Shown here: positions 1 through 7,867 of the stretch, piece after piece
How the letters are laid out: every line of letters starts with the position of its first letter
Position numbering within the stretch: the stretch's first letter is position 1
NCBI GenBank assembly: GCA_002431905.1
Contig: DJER01000028.1
Location: 13,082-77,081, forward strand
DNA: 64,000 nt
From: Christensenella sp. UBA5893
Lineage (GTDB): Bacteria; Bacillota; Clostridia; Christensenellales; UBA1242
Direction: 5' to 3'
Notes under the pieces: generated by a model
Database searches by the model: none
What the model was told of the DNA's origin: nothing
Seen by the model: the letters and a program-made list of their open reading frames with translations, nothing else
Made by a program: the position numbers and the translations under genes

Positions 1-139
1 TTACTTCATCAAATTTATTTGATATTATATCTGTAAGCATTCCTGGATATTCCAAAATTGTTGGAAAGCACTCTCTACAAAGTTTTGAAAAATGCTCACC
101 ATAGTGTTTTTTTATATACTTTAAATCTGGATTATCCAT
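1..139 (-). CDS. Hypothetical protein, 5' part only (runs off the window)
   Basis: The N-terminal 46 residues of a gene on the minus strand are visible, beginning MDNPDLKYIKKHYGEHFSKL; the rest lies before base 1. The ATG at 139-137 overlaps the end of the next gene upstream by 8 nt, so the two are probably translationally coupled. The visible part is charged with a CRECFP motif and has no signal peptide or membrane segment. I do not recognise the family. Confidence 0.6.
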   Translation of the reverse strand, partial: MDNPDLKYIKKHYGEHFSKLCRECFPTILEYPGMLTDIISNKFDEV

Positions 140-422
140 AAATTCTCCTAAGGAGAGTTCTTCCTTTTTTTGTTTCTAGCATTGCAAAATCAACTTTTTC
201 TTTTTCGTTGTACTCACCATTTTTAACCGGTTTAAATGCATATGGTTGACAATAGCCTTCGTATTTTTCATCAAGCAAATTTTCACTCAATGAAATTTTG
301 TCACCTACAACTGGTGCATCCATAAAATAAAACTCAAATATCAAATCATAATTCTTTTTATTTTTCCTATCATAGCAACAATATGTTAAGCCATCGTAAC
401 TTTTTATTTCTAATACAACCAT
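132..422 (-). CDS. Hypothetical protein, 96 aa
   Basis: Small soluble protein of unknown function, rich in Lys, Glu and Tyr, with no signal peptide or membrane segment. The ATG at 422 is preceded by an AAGGGATAGG ribosome-binding site and by a good promoter at 443-471, so this gene starts its own transcript. Its stop codon overlaps the start of the next gene (at 139), suggesting a two-gene unit that leaves the window. Its sequence is of the compact beta-rich kind (a VVGDKISLSE stretch in the middle), but I cannot assign a family. Confidence 0.7.
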   Translation of the reverse strand: MVVLEIKSYDGLTYCCYDRKNKKNYDLIFEFYFMDAPVVGDKISLSENLLDEKYEGYCQPYAFKPVKNGEYNEKEKVDFAMLETKKGRTLLRRIYG

Positions 423-442
423 AACCTATCCCTTTTGTTTTT

Positions 443-471
443 ATTTTATCATATTTGTTTTTTGTTTGCAA
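443..471 (-). promoter_or_regulatory. Promoter of the 96-aa gene
   Basis: On the minus strand TTGCAA (471-466), a 17-nt spacer and TAAAAT (448-443) with a TGA extended -10. The expected start of transcription lies about 13 nt upstream of the ATG. Confidence 0.6.
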
Positions 472-482
472 TATTAAGACAA

Positions 483-509
483 AAAAATATATGGTTACCC
501 ATATATCTT
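483..509 (-). terminator. Terminator of the dnaG-rpoD-zinc ribbon run
   Basis: Minus-strand hairpin ATATATGG-GTAA-CCATATAT followed by seven T, 12 nt past the stop codon of the zinc-ribbon gene. Confidence 0.75.
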
Positions 510-520
510 TTTATTATCTA

Positions 521-1219
521 TTAACCAATGTATATAATTCTATGGCAATGTTCACATTCCAAATAACCCTTGTCTTTTATTATCATCAAACTTGCAGAAG
601 GAAGTTCCATCATACAACCACCACAAGATTTGTCGTTGAGAGGAACAAAAACTGGATAGACTTTGTCTGCTCTTTTTTGTTTGTATTTTGCCAAGATGTT
701 TGCATCAATATCTTTTTCAAGTTTTTTTAGTTCTTTTTTCTTTTCTTCAATTTGTGGAGTTAAAGTTTCAACAAGCTTGTCATATTTTTCTTTATGTTCA
801 GTGTATTTTTGTTTTGCTTGAGCATATTTTTTCTTTGTTGAATCAAATTCGCTTAATATTGCATTAACTCTTTCTGCCATATATACGAGTTTTTTTTCTA
901 AAATATTTATATTGTCCATAAGGTTTGAAACACTTTTTGAAACATTGTTCAAATCTTCATCACTAACCTTTTCTAGTTTTGTGTTTAGAACTGCCCCGCA
1001 AGATTTTTGATTTTCATTATAAGCCTTTTCCAATGTTTTATATTCGTCAAATAGAGTTTTTGCTTCATTGTCTAATGCAGTTGAACGATTTTGCGCATTT
1101 TTTACAACATTTACCATATCTTGATAAATCTTTTTATCTTCACTTGCATATAATTTTCTTTCAAGTTTTATAATTTCAGAATCTTGCTTTTGATATTCTA
1201 ATATTTTTGATATATCCAT
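521..1219 (-). CDS. Coiled-coil protein with C-terminal C4-type zinc ribbon
   Basis: A 232-residue protein of the zinc-ribbon/coiled-coil family (zf-RING_7 type, sometimes annotated as a nucleic-acid-binding Zn-ribbon protein). Residues about 1-170 are long amphipathic helices rich in Lys, Glu and Gln. The C-terminal 40 residues hold CGGC and CEHC, the four cysteines of the ribbon. The family is widespread in bacteria and its exact role is unsettled; nucleic-acid or ribosome-related binding is usually proposed. The ATG at 1219 has an AAAGGAG site, and the gene follows rpoD after 11 nt, so it is probably the last gene of the dnaG-rpoD unit, ending at a strong terminator. Confidence 0.8.
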   Translation of the reverse strand: MDISKILEYQKQDSEIIKLERKLYASEDKKIYQDMVNVVKNAQNRSTALDNEAKTLFDEYKTLEKAYNENQKSCGAVLNTKLEKVSDEDLNNVSKSVSNLMDNINILEKKLVYMAERVNAILSEFDSTKKKYAQAKQKYTEHKEKYDKLVETLTPQIEEKKKELKKLEKDIDANILAKYKQKRADKVYPVFVPLNDKSCGGCMMELPSASLMIIKDKGYLECEHCHRIIYIG

Positions 1220-1230
1220 CCTTTACTCCT

Positions 1231-2283
1231 TTATTCCATAAAGTCTACTAACTTTTTGCTTCTATTTGGATTTCTTAATTTGCGAAGTGCTTTTGCTTCA
1301 ATTTGCCTTATTCTTTCTCTTGTTACATTAAACTCTTTGCCAACTTCTTCCAATGTTCTTGGATGTGAATCATCAAGACCATAACGAAGGCGGATAACTT
1401 TTTGCTCTCTTGGTGTTAATGTTTCTATTACTGCAAGCAATTGTTCACGAAGAAGATTTTGTGTTGCAACTTCAACTGGCGATTTTATTGTTTCATCTTC
1501 AATAAAGTCTGCCATTTTACTATCTTCTTCTTCGCCGACTGGGTTTTCAAGAGAAATTGGTTCTTGTGCTATTTTTTGGATTTCTGCGACCTTTTCTTCT
1601 GGCATATCCATTGCTTTTGCCAATTCTTCCAATGTTGGATCTCTGCCAAGTTCTTGCAAAAGTTGTCTTTTTGCTCTTGTTAGTTTGTGTATTGTTTCTA
1701 CCATATGAACAGGTATTCTTATTGTTCTTGCTTGGTCAGCCATGGCTCTTGTGATTGATTGTCTTATCCACCATGTTGCATAAGTTGAAAATCTAAAGCC
1801 CTTTGAATAATCAAACTTTTCAACAGCTTTAAGCAATCCAAGGTTACCTTCTTGAATTAAGTCCAAAAATTGCATACTGGTTCTTCCGGCATATCTTTTT
1901 GCAATGCTTACAACAAGTCTTAAATTTGCTTCAGTTAATTTTGATTTTGCATACTCGTCACCTTCAAGCACCTTTTTGGCAAGTTCAATTTCTTCATCAC
2001 TTGTAAGAAGTGGAACTTTGCCGATGTCTTTTAGGTACATTTTTACTGGGTCATCTGTGATTGTTGCAACAAGGTCACTAAAGTCTTCTTTTTCTATATC
2101 TGGGTTATCCGCTTTGATAACCTTGATATTTGCATCCTGCAAATGTTTAAGCACTTCATCAATTTCTTCTTTTGATGCTTCATACTTAAGCATTCTAAAC
2201 ATTACATCTTCTTCATTTACAGAACCCTTTTTTGTTCCTATTTCAATCAACTTTTTGAGTTCTTGTTCTAATTTTTCTTTCAA
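1231..2283 (-). CDS. rpoD: Primary sigma factor RpoD (sigma-70/SigA)
   Basis: 350 residues, the usual SigA size for Firmicutes. Residues 1-50 resemble region 1.1, followed by [11 protein letters not shown] (region 1.2), the core-binding and -10-recognition region 2 ([16 protein letters not shown], then [13 protein letters not shown]), region 3, and the -35-binding helix-turn-helix of region 4.2 ([19 protein letters not shown]). It directs RNA polymerase to housekeeping promoters, which matches the TTGACA-17-TATAAT sites seen in this window. The start is TTG (2283-2281): GGAGG at 2294-2290 sits inside the end of dnaG with ideal spacing and no better in-frame ATG exists. The dnaG stop is one base upstream, so the two genes are translationally coupled. 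Confidence 0.97.
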   Translation of the reverse strand: MKEKLEQELKKLIEIGTKKGSVNEEDVMFRMLKYEASKEEIDEVLKHLQDANIKVIKADNPDIEKEDFSDLVATITDDPVKMYLKDIGKVPLLTSDEEIELAKKVLEGDEYAKSKLTEANLRLVVSIAKRYAGRTSMQFLDLIQEGNLGLLKAVEKFDYSKGFRFSTYATWWIRQSITRAMADQARTIRIPVHMVETIHKLTRAKRQLLQELGRDPTLEELAKAMDMPEEKVAEIQKIAQEPISLENPVGEEEDSKMADFIEDETIKSPVEVATQNLLREQLLAVIETLTPREQKVIRLRYGLDDSHPRTLEEVGKEFNVTRERIRQIEAKALRKLRNPNRSKKLVDFME

Positions 2284-2284
2284 C

Positions 2285-4069
2285 TTAATCCTCCAAAATT
2301 CTATTCCTTAGTTTTTTTTGCGTTTGACTTATCTCTTGTGCAATCTCCAAACGCTTTTTTGTGTCACTTTCGCAACTAAACAACTCGCTTTGTTTTTTTA
2401 ACACTTGTTTTAGATATGTTTCTCTAATCTTCCACACGCATTCATTATAATACTCTTCTGGGTTTGTGATTTCTTCAAAGTTATAGTCTATTATATCTTT
2501 TAGATTTGGTTCATTATCGACATCAAATCTGTCATATAATGTTGATTTCAATAAAGTTTGCCCATTATTTTTGTATTCTTTCATCAAATCATATAATTGA
2601 ACATAAATTGGGTTAATTAAATACTTTTTTAAATCAAAATCAAAATTCGCATAATTTTTTCTTTCAAGCAAACTTGCCAAAATAAATTTTATGGACTTTA
2701 TTTCTGCATCTTCAAGGTATGATATTTGTTCTTCTTCTTTTTTTTCTACCAAACCTTTTTTTGTGTTTTCTGGTGGGACATCGGTCAAATCACGTTTAAG
2801 CACTTCAATCGAAACGCCTGTGAGTTCTTTTATTATTTTTAGATAAACTTCTTTTTCACTATTTCGCTTTAAAGTATTTACAATATCAATTGCGTCATTT
2901 ACAAACTTTGCCTTTTCATCAACTTTGGTTAAATCATATTGTTCCATTTTGTTTCTTATTTTAAACTCAATATAATCTAATGCATTATCCAAAAGTTCTT
3001 GATATTTTTCTTTGCCATAAGCATGCAAAAATTCATCAGGGTCTTTGTTTTCGGGAATTTTTATTGCCTTTACATTCATTCCGCCTTCAACAAGAGTGTC
3101 AATTGTTCTTATTGTTGCCTTTTGCCCTGCACTGTCGCCATCAAAAGACAAAATGACATTATTACACAAATTTGAGAGCATTCTTGCGTGCAATGGTGTT
3201 AATGCTGTTCCAAGACATGCAACACTGTTTGTAAAGCCAAAGTTGTGCATTGTTATCAAATCTATTTGACCTTCAACAATAATTATGTAATCTAATTTTT
3301 GAGTTTGTTTTAGTGTTTTTAGATAATTTACACCAAACATATTTTTGCTTTTATCAAATACTACTGTATTGATTGAATTTCTATATTTTGCAAAAGCATT
3401 GGGGCTTAAACTTCTTGCACTAAAACCAATACATTCGTCATGAATATTAAATATTGGGAACATCAGCCTTTCGCCAAATACATCATAATATCTTTCATTT
3501 TTATTTTCGCAAATTCCAGCAAGTTTCATATCTTCATAAGAAAATCCTTGTTCTTTTAGATACGAAATCGTTTCCGTCCAATTGCGAGAATAACCAATAT
3601 GGAACTTGTCCAAATCTCTTTTGGTTAATTGTCTTTTCTTTATATACTCTTGTGGAATTGTGCTTGTTTTTAGATATAGATTTTGTTCGTAATGCTTGTA
3701 AGCTAAGTCCAAAACTTTTAAAACAGTTTCTTTTTCTTTTCTCTTCTTTTGGACATCTTCATCAACCGAACGAGCAGGAATTTCCATATTTGCATTTTTG
3801 GCAAGAATTTCCACTGCAGTTATAAAATCGCAACTTTCCATTTTCATTACAAATGTAATAACGTTTCCATGTTCCTTGCATCCATAACAATGATAATATT
3901 GATCCATTGCATATATACAAAGGGATGGTTGATTTTCGTGATGGAATGGACAACATGCCCAATAGTTTCTGCCCTTTTGTTGCAAGGTTAAATATCGCGA
4001 CATAACGGTCACGATATCATTCTTTGCTTTTAGTTCTTCAAGCCATGCATCATCAAAGCCCTTACTCAA
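2285..4069 (-). CDS. dnaG: DNA primase DnaG
   Basis: Synthesises RNA primers at the replication fork with DnaB helicase. Domains in order: an N-terminal CHC2 zinc finger (C40, H43, C61, C64), the catalytic core with a TOPRIM fold ([11 protein letters not shown], then [10 protein letters not shown] for the acidic metal-binding residues), and a C-terminal helical helicase-binding region. At 594 residues it is full length. The start is TTG at 4069 with GAGGTG 5 nt upstream; no ATG in frame fits the conserved N-terminus. It lies directly upstream of rpoD, the classical macromolecular-synthesis order, but rpsU is absent and ftsI precedes it. Confidence 0.97.
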   Translation of the reverse strand: MSKGFDDAWLEELKAKNDIVTVMSRYLTLQQKGRNYWACCPFHHENQPSLCIYAMDQYYHCYGCKEHGNVITFVMKMESCDFITAVEILAKNANMEIPARSVDEDVQKKRKEKETVLKVLDLAYKHYEQNLYLKTSTIPQEYIKKRQLTKRDLDKFHIGYSRNWTETISYLKEQGFSYEDMKLAGICENKNERYYDVFGERLMFPIFNIHDECIGFSARSLSPNAFAKYRNSINTVVFDKSKNMFGVNYLKTLKQTQKLDYIIIVEGQIDLITMHNFGFTNSVACLGTALTPLHARMLSNLCNNVILSFDGDSAGQKATIRTIDTLVEGGMNVKAIKIPENKDPDEFLHAYGKEKYQELLDNALDYIEFKIRNKMEQYDLTKVDEKAKFVNDAIDIVNTLKRNSEKEVYLKIIKELTGVSIEVLKRDLTDVPPENTKKGLVEKKEEEQISYLEDAEIKSIKFILASLLERKNYANFDFDLKKYLINPIYVQLYDLMKEYKNNGQTLLKSTLYDRFDVDNEPNLKDIIDYNFEEITNPEEYYNECVWKIRETYLKQVLKKQSELFSCESDTKKRLEIAQEISQTQKKLRNRILED

Positions 4070-4156
4070 AAAAACACCTCACTTGTGAATCATTTAACAT
4101 TATTCGACACAAATAAGGTATTTCCTTTATTTTTGTTATAAAAATATTACAATAAT

Positions 4157-6055
4157 TTAATTTGTCACCAAAACCACTGTCGTACCCTGTTGTAATTTTG
4201 TATTTTTTGGTGGTAGTTGCTTTGTTATAATTCCGCCTTCGCCATCAATTTCATAGTCCAAATTAAGTTCTTTTAATTTATTTATTGCATCAAGTAGTGG
4301 CAAACCAACAAGTTCTGGCATATCTACATATTTTACATTAACTTCTTTTATTGGTTTTTCGTTTAGATACTCAAACATATTTGAAAAAACTTGTTTTGCA
4401 TATGGTGCAGCAACAACGCTTCCATAATATGCACCAGCACCCGGTTCATCAACAAGGAATAGCATTACATATTTTGGATTGCTTGCTGGATAAGTGCCAA
4501 TAAAACTTGACACATACTTTCCACGTGCAATTGCACCATTTTGGTATTTTTGTGCTGTTGCTGTTTTACCACCGACATCAAATCCAGGAATAAAACTATA
4601 TTCTTCTTTTTTGTTTACAACCTTTTTTAGCATTTCGTTTAATGTTTTTGATGTTTGCCTTGATATTGTTCTACTTTTTGGCTTTGGGTCATGAATACTT
4701 TTTGTTTTGTTGTCATATGTTGAAATCTTTTTAACAATTGTAGGTGTAAACAAATTCCCACCATTAACAGCAGAGCAAACTGCGGTTACCAACTGCAATG
4801 GTGTAACTGCAACTGCCTGACCAAATCCAATACGTGCAAGGTCAACATTTTTTACATTTTTGCTATTCATCAGTATTCCAGAACTTTCTGATGCAATGTC
4901 CACACCGGTTTTTTGCCCAAGCCCAAATTTCTTTAGATATGAATAAAACTTTTCTGTACCCATTCTTTGTGCAAGTGCCATAAAGACACAGTTACACGAA
5001 TTTACAAGACCAGTTGTAAGGTCTTGGCTACCATGTCCAATTGAACGCCAACACTTTATCCTTTGCCCGTCAACGATGCTTGCACCGCCACAATAGAAAT
5101 GGTCATTTAGATGTGCCGACCCACTTTCAAGAGCCGATGACATTGTTAAAATCTTGAAAGTACTCCCCGGTTCATACACATCCACAACGAGTTTGTTTTT
5201 TGTCTTTGACATAAGTTCACTTGCATTTTTTCTTGGAATATCGTTCAAATTGAAACTAGGTTTTGTGCTACTTGCAATAATTTCGCCATTTTGGGCATCC
5301 ATAATCAAGCAAGATGCCGACACTGCCTTTTGTTCATTCATTGCATCATTTAGGGTATCTTCAACAATTTTTTGTATGTTTACATCAATCGTCAAAGTGA
5401 TATTATCGCCACTTTTCCCATCAATAAATGTTCGCAAGGAATTATTGAGTTCTTTACCCTGCAAATCACTTTGAACAACAAACTGACCATTTTCGCCTGC
5501 AAGCAAGTCATTATAGTATGCTTCAACTCCAGATTGTCCTACATTATCAACAGTTGTAAAACCTACGATTTGTGTCAAAAGGTCGCCGTATGGATAATAT
5601 CTTTTTATACTTTCGGACAAAAATATTCCATCAAGGTTTTGACTTGCAATTTCTTTTGCGGTTTTCCTATCAACTTGCAGTTTTATCAAGATTTCTGAAA
5701 CATTCCTTATACTCACCTTATCATAAACATTTTGATAATTTAGATTAAGTTTTTGAGATAAAAGTGAAGCAACCTTTGGAACATCTTTAACTTCTCTTCC
5801 ACGAACATATATATCATAAGTTGTAAATGACACAGCAAGAGTTGCACCATTTGCATCATAGATTTTTCCCCTTTCGGCTGTTATTGGCAAATCTCTTGTC
5901 CACTGGTCATAAGCTTTTTGTTGCAACTGTTTTGCATCAATAACTTGCACCCAAAACAACCGGATGATTATTCCCAAAAATAAAAAGGATATCGCAAGCA
6001 TAAATGCCGATATCCTCTTTCGTAATATATGATATGTAAGTTCGCTATCTATCAA
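4157..6055 (-). CDS. ftsI: Penicillin-binding protein 2/FtsI-type transpeptidase with one PASTA domain
   Basis: Class B PBP that cross-links septal peptidoglycan. It has an N-terminal membrane anchor (about residues 14-37), a dimerisation domain, and the transpeptidase domain with the catalytic STFK motif (Ser about 298), the SCN motif (about 353-355) and a KTA variant of KTG (about 497). A single PASTA domain ends the protein. The start is TTG at 6055, 5 nt after a GGAGG located in the end of the FtsL-like gene; a second in-frame TTG at 6067 lies upstream of that site and is less likely. Position after rsmH and an ftsL-like gene is that of ftsI in the dcw cluster. SpoVD, the sporulation paralogue, also has this layout and cannot be excluded. 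Confidence 0.9.
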   Translation of the reverse strand: MIDSELTYHILRKRISAFMLAISFLFLGIIIRLFWVQVIDAKQLQQKAYDQWTRDLPITAERGKIYDANGATLAVSFTTYDIYVRGREVKDVPKVASLLSQKLNLNYQNVYDKVSIRNVSEILIKLQVDRKTAKEIASQNLDGIFLSESIKRYYPYGDLLTQIVGFTTVDNVGQSGVEAYYNDLLAGENGQFVVQSDLQGKELNNSLRTFIDGKSGDNITLTIDVNIQKIVEDTLNDAMNEQKAVSASCLIMDAQNGEIIASSTKPSFNLNDIPRKNASELMSKTKNKLVVDVYEPGSTFKILTMSSALESGSAHLNDHFYCGGASIVDGQRIKCWRSIGHGSQDLTTGLVNSCNCVFMALAQRMGTEKFYSYLKKFGLGQKTGVDIASESSGILMNSKNVKNVDLARIGFGQAVAVTPLQLVTAVCSAVNGGNLFTPTIVKKISTYDNKTKSIHDPKPKSRTISRQTSKTLNEMLKKVVNKKEEYSFIPGFDVGGKTATAQKYQNGAIARGKYVSSFIGTYPASNPKYVMLFLVDEPGAGAYYGSVVAAPYAKQVFSNMFEYLNEKPIKEVNVKYVDMPELVGLPLLDAINKLKELNLDYEIDGEGGIITKQLPPKNTKLQQGTTVVLVTN

Positions 6056-6056
6056 A

Positions 6057-6878
6057 TCAGCCTCCAAACAAATTTTTTAGCCAATTACAAATTTTGTCAA
6101 ACCAATTACTATGTTGTTCATATGCTGTAACATCTTCAAGTGGTTCTGGAGTTATTGGAATAATTTCTTCTATTGGAAGAAGAGAGCCTTTGTCAGCGTC
6201 ATCAGGATGTTGTTCCCCTGTTTTAATCTTGCTGATTTTGTTTATTAGTTTTGCAAGATTTGCAGAATATTCACTATTGCTTTGTGCAACTTCTGCAATC
6301 TCTGCATTAGTTTTTACAATATCAACAACATTTCCAATTATCCAACCACCGGAAAGTGCAACAAGGCACGCAAACACACAACCTAGTAGTCTAAATCTAA
6401 ATTTATAACTTTTTGGTTTTGAACTTGAATTTTCGTTAATTTGTTTTTCAAGTTGCTTGTCTTGAGTTTCTTTTATTTCCAAACTATCAGCAAAAAGGTC
6501 ATCTAATTTTTGCTCTTCAGTTTTTTGGTCATCTTTTTCAATCTCTTGCTCTTGCTCTTGAGTTTTTTCTTGTTTTAATTTTTCTTGCTCTTCTTGTTGT
6601 TTTCTCAATTGTTCTTTTGCAATTTTTTCCTTTATCTCATTAAGTTTTTGCTCATCACGCTTTAAACTTACCTGAGAATTTTGTGCAACTGTTGATTGAG
6701 TTAAAAGTGGCGAAACAACTTGTGCTGTTTCATTTTGTGCCTTTGGAGCAGAACTACTATTTTGTTTTGTAAAATCAATTCTATTTGCTGGAACAACTTC
6801 TTCTTCATCTTCCTCTTTATTAAGTACTGTTGTTCTTGCATATTCTCTAATTCTTTCAAGATTTTCATCTTGTTCCAT
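6057..6878 (-). CDS. FtsL-like single-pass membrane protein with long cytoplasmic tail
   Basis: 273 residues. Residues 1-160 are hydrophilic and highly charged (Gln/Glu/Lys repeats, probably coiled coil), followed by one membrane segment (about 163-188) and an extracytoplasmic part whose first 35 residues look helical, ending in an amphipathic tail (WFDKICNWLKNLFGG). FtsL proteins are small bitopic division proteins encoded between rsmH and ftsI, exactly where this gene lies, and diverge too much to recognise by sequence alone. I infer an FtsL role from position and topology. The 160-residue N-terminal extension is unusual, since FtsL is normally about 100-130 residues. The ATG at 6878 has an AAAGGGAG site; its stop overlaps the start region of ftsI. 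Confidence 0.55.
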   Translation of the reverse strand: MEQDENLERIREYARTTVLNKEEDEEEVVPANRIDFTKQNSSSAPKAQNETAQVVSPLLTQSTVAQNSQVSLKRDEQKLNEIKEKIAKEQLRKQQEEQEKLKQEKTQEQEQEIEKDDQKTEEQKLDDLFADSLEIKETQDKQLEKQINENSSSKPKSYKFRFRLLGCVFACLVALSGGWIIGNVVDIVKTNAEIAEVAQSNSEYSANLAKLINKISKIKTGEQHPDDADKGSLLPIEEIIPITPEPLEDVTAYEQHSNWFDKICNWLKNLFGG

Positions 6879-6942
6879 ATATATCTACTCCCTTTAATCA
6901 AAATTTATTACTATTTTAGTCTAGTATATCAAAAAAATCAAC

Positions 6943-7866
6943 CTAAATTTTTTCGCCTATTCTCAATTTTGCTGATGTTGACCTTGGATTATCTTTTTGT
7001 TCCTGCAAGCTTGCCATAATTGGTTTTTTATTAACAAGTTCAAGTGTTTGTTTGTGTCCACAAATACAAATTGGTGTTTTGGGCGGACACAAGCAACCTG
7101 TTGCGTTAATCTTGAATGCATTTTTAACAATTCTATCCTCTAGTGAATGGAATGACAAAATTGCAATTCTCCCACCTTTATTCAATTTTGATATTAAATA
7201 GTTTATTGTTTCAAAAAGTCTATCAAGCTCGCCATTAACTTCAATTCTTATTGCTTGAAATGTCTTTTTGTGTGCTCCATTACGTTTGTATACAACTTTT
7301 GTTGGCATACTCTTTTCTATTATGCTTGCCAATTGTTTTGTTGTTTCTATTGGTCTATTGTTTACAATATTATTGGCTATGCTTGATGCATATTCTTCTT
7401 CGCCATATTCAGCAAGTATTCTTGTTAGGTGTTGTTTTGAATAAGTGTTTACGACTTCATATGCCGATAATTTTTGAGATTTGTCCATGCGCATATCAAG
7501 TTTTGCATCATATCTGAAACTAAATCCACGTTCTGGGTTATCCAATTGATAAGAACTTACACCCAAATCAATTAAAACTCCGTCAAGTCCTTGTATATTC
7601 AAACTGTCTAAAACATTTTGAACGTCCTTAAAATCCGCCTTTACCAAAGTGACATTATTATATTCTTTGAGTCTTTGTTTGCAAACATCAAGAGCATCTT
7701 GGTCTTTGTCTATTCCAATCAAACGTCCTTTGTTTGATAGGTGCTTTACAATCTCTTTTGAATGTCCTGCTCCACCTATTGTGCAATCAAGATAAATACC
7801 ATCAGGCTTGATATTTAAGCCTGATAGTATTTCATTTAACATAATTGGTTTGTGTACAAATTCCAC
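6943..7866 (-). CDS. rsmH: 16S rRNA (cytosine1402-N4)-methyltransferase RsmH
   Basis: SAM-dependent methyltransferase (formerly MraW) that modifies C1402 in the ribosomal decoding centre. The N-terminal SAM motif CTIGGAGHS, the GVLIDLGVSSYQLD motif, an ERGFSFR segment and the C-terminal LSFHSLEDR motif are all present; 307 residues is normal. It starts at GTG (7866), which matches the conserved family N-terminus, one base after the stop of the upstream gene, so translation is coupled. It opens the division-related part of the run (rsmH, ftsL-like, ftsI); mraZ, which usually precedes it, is missing here. Confidence 0.95.
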   Translation of the reverse strand: MEFVHKPIMLNEILSGLNIKPDGIYLDCTIGGAGHSKEIVKHLSNKGRLIGIDKDQDALDVCKQRLKEYNNVTLVKADFKDVQNVLDSLNIQGLDGVLIDLGVSSYQLDNPERGFSFRYDAKLDMRMDKSQKLSAYEVVNTYSKQHLTRILAEYGEEEYASSIANNIVNNRPIETTKQLASIIEKSMPTKVVYKRNGAHKKTFQAIRIEVNGELDRLFETINYLISKLNKGGRIAILSFHSLEDRIVKNAFKINATGCLCPPKTPICICGHKQTLELVNKKPIMASLQEQKDNPRSTSAKLRIGEKI

Positions 7867-7867
7867 T

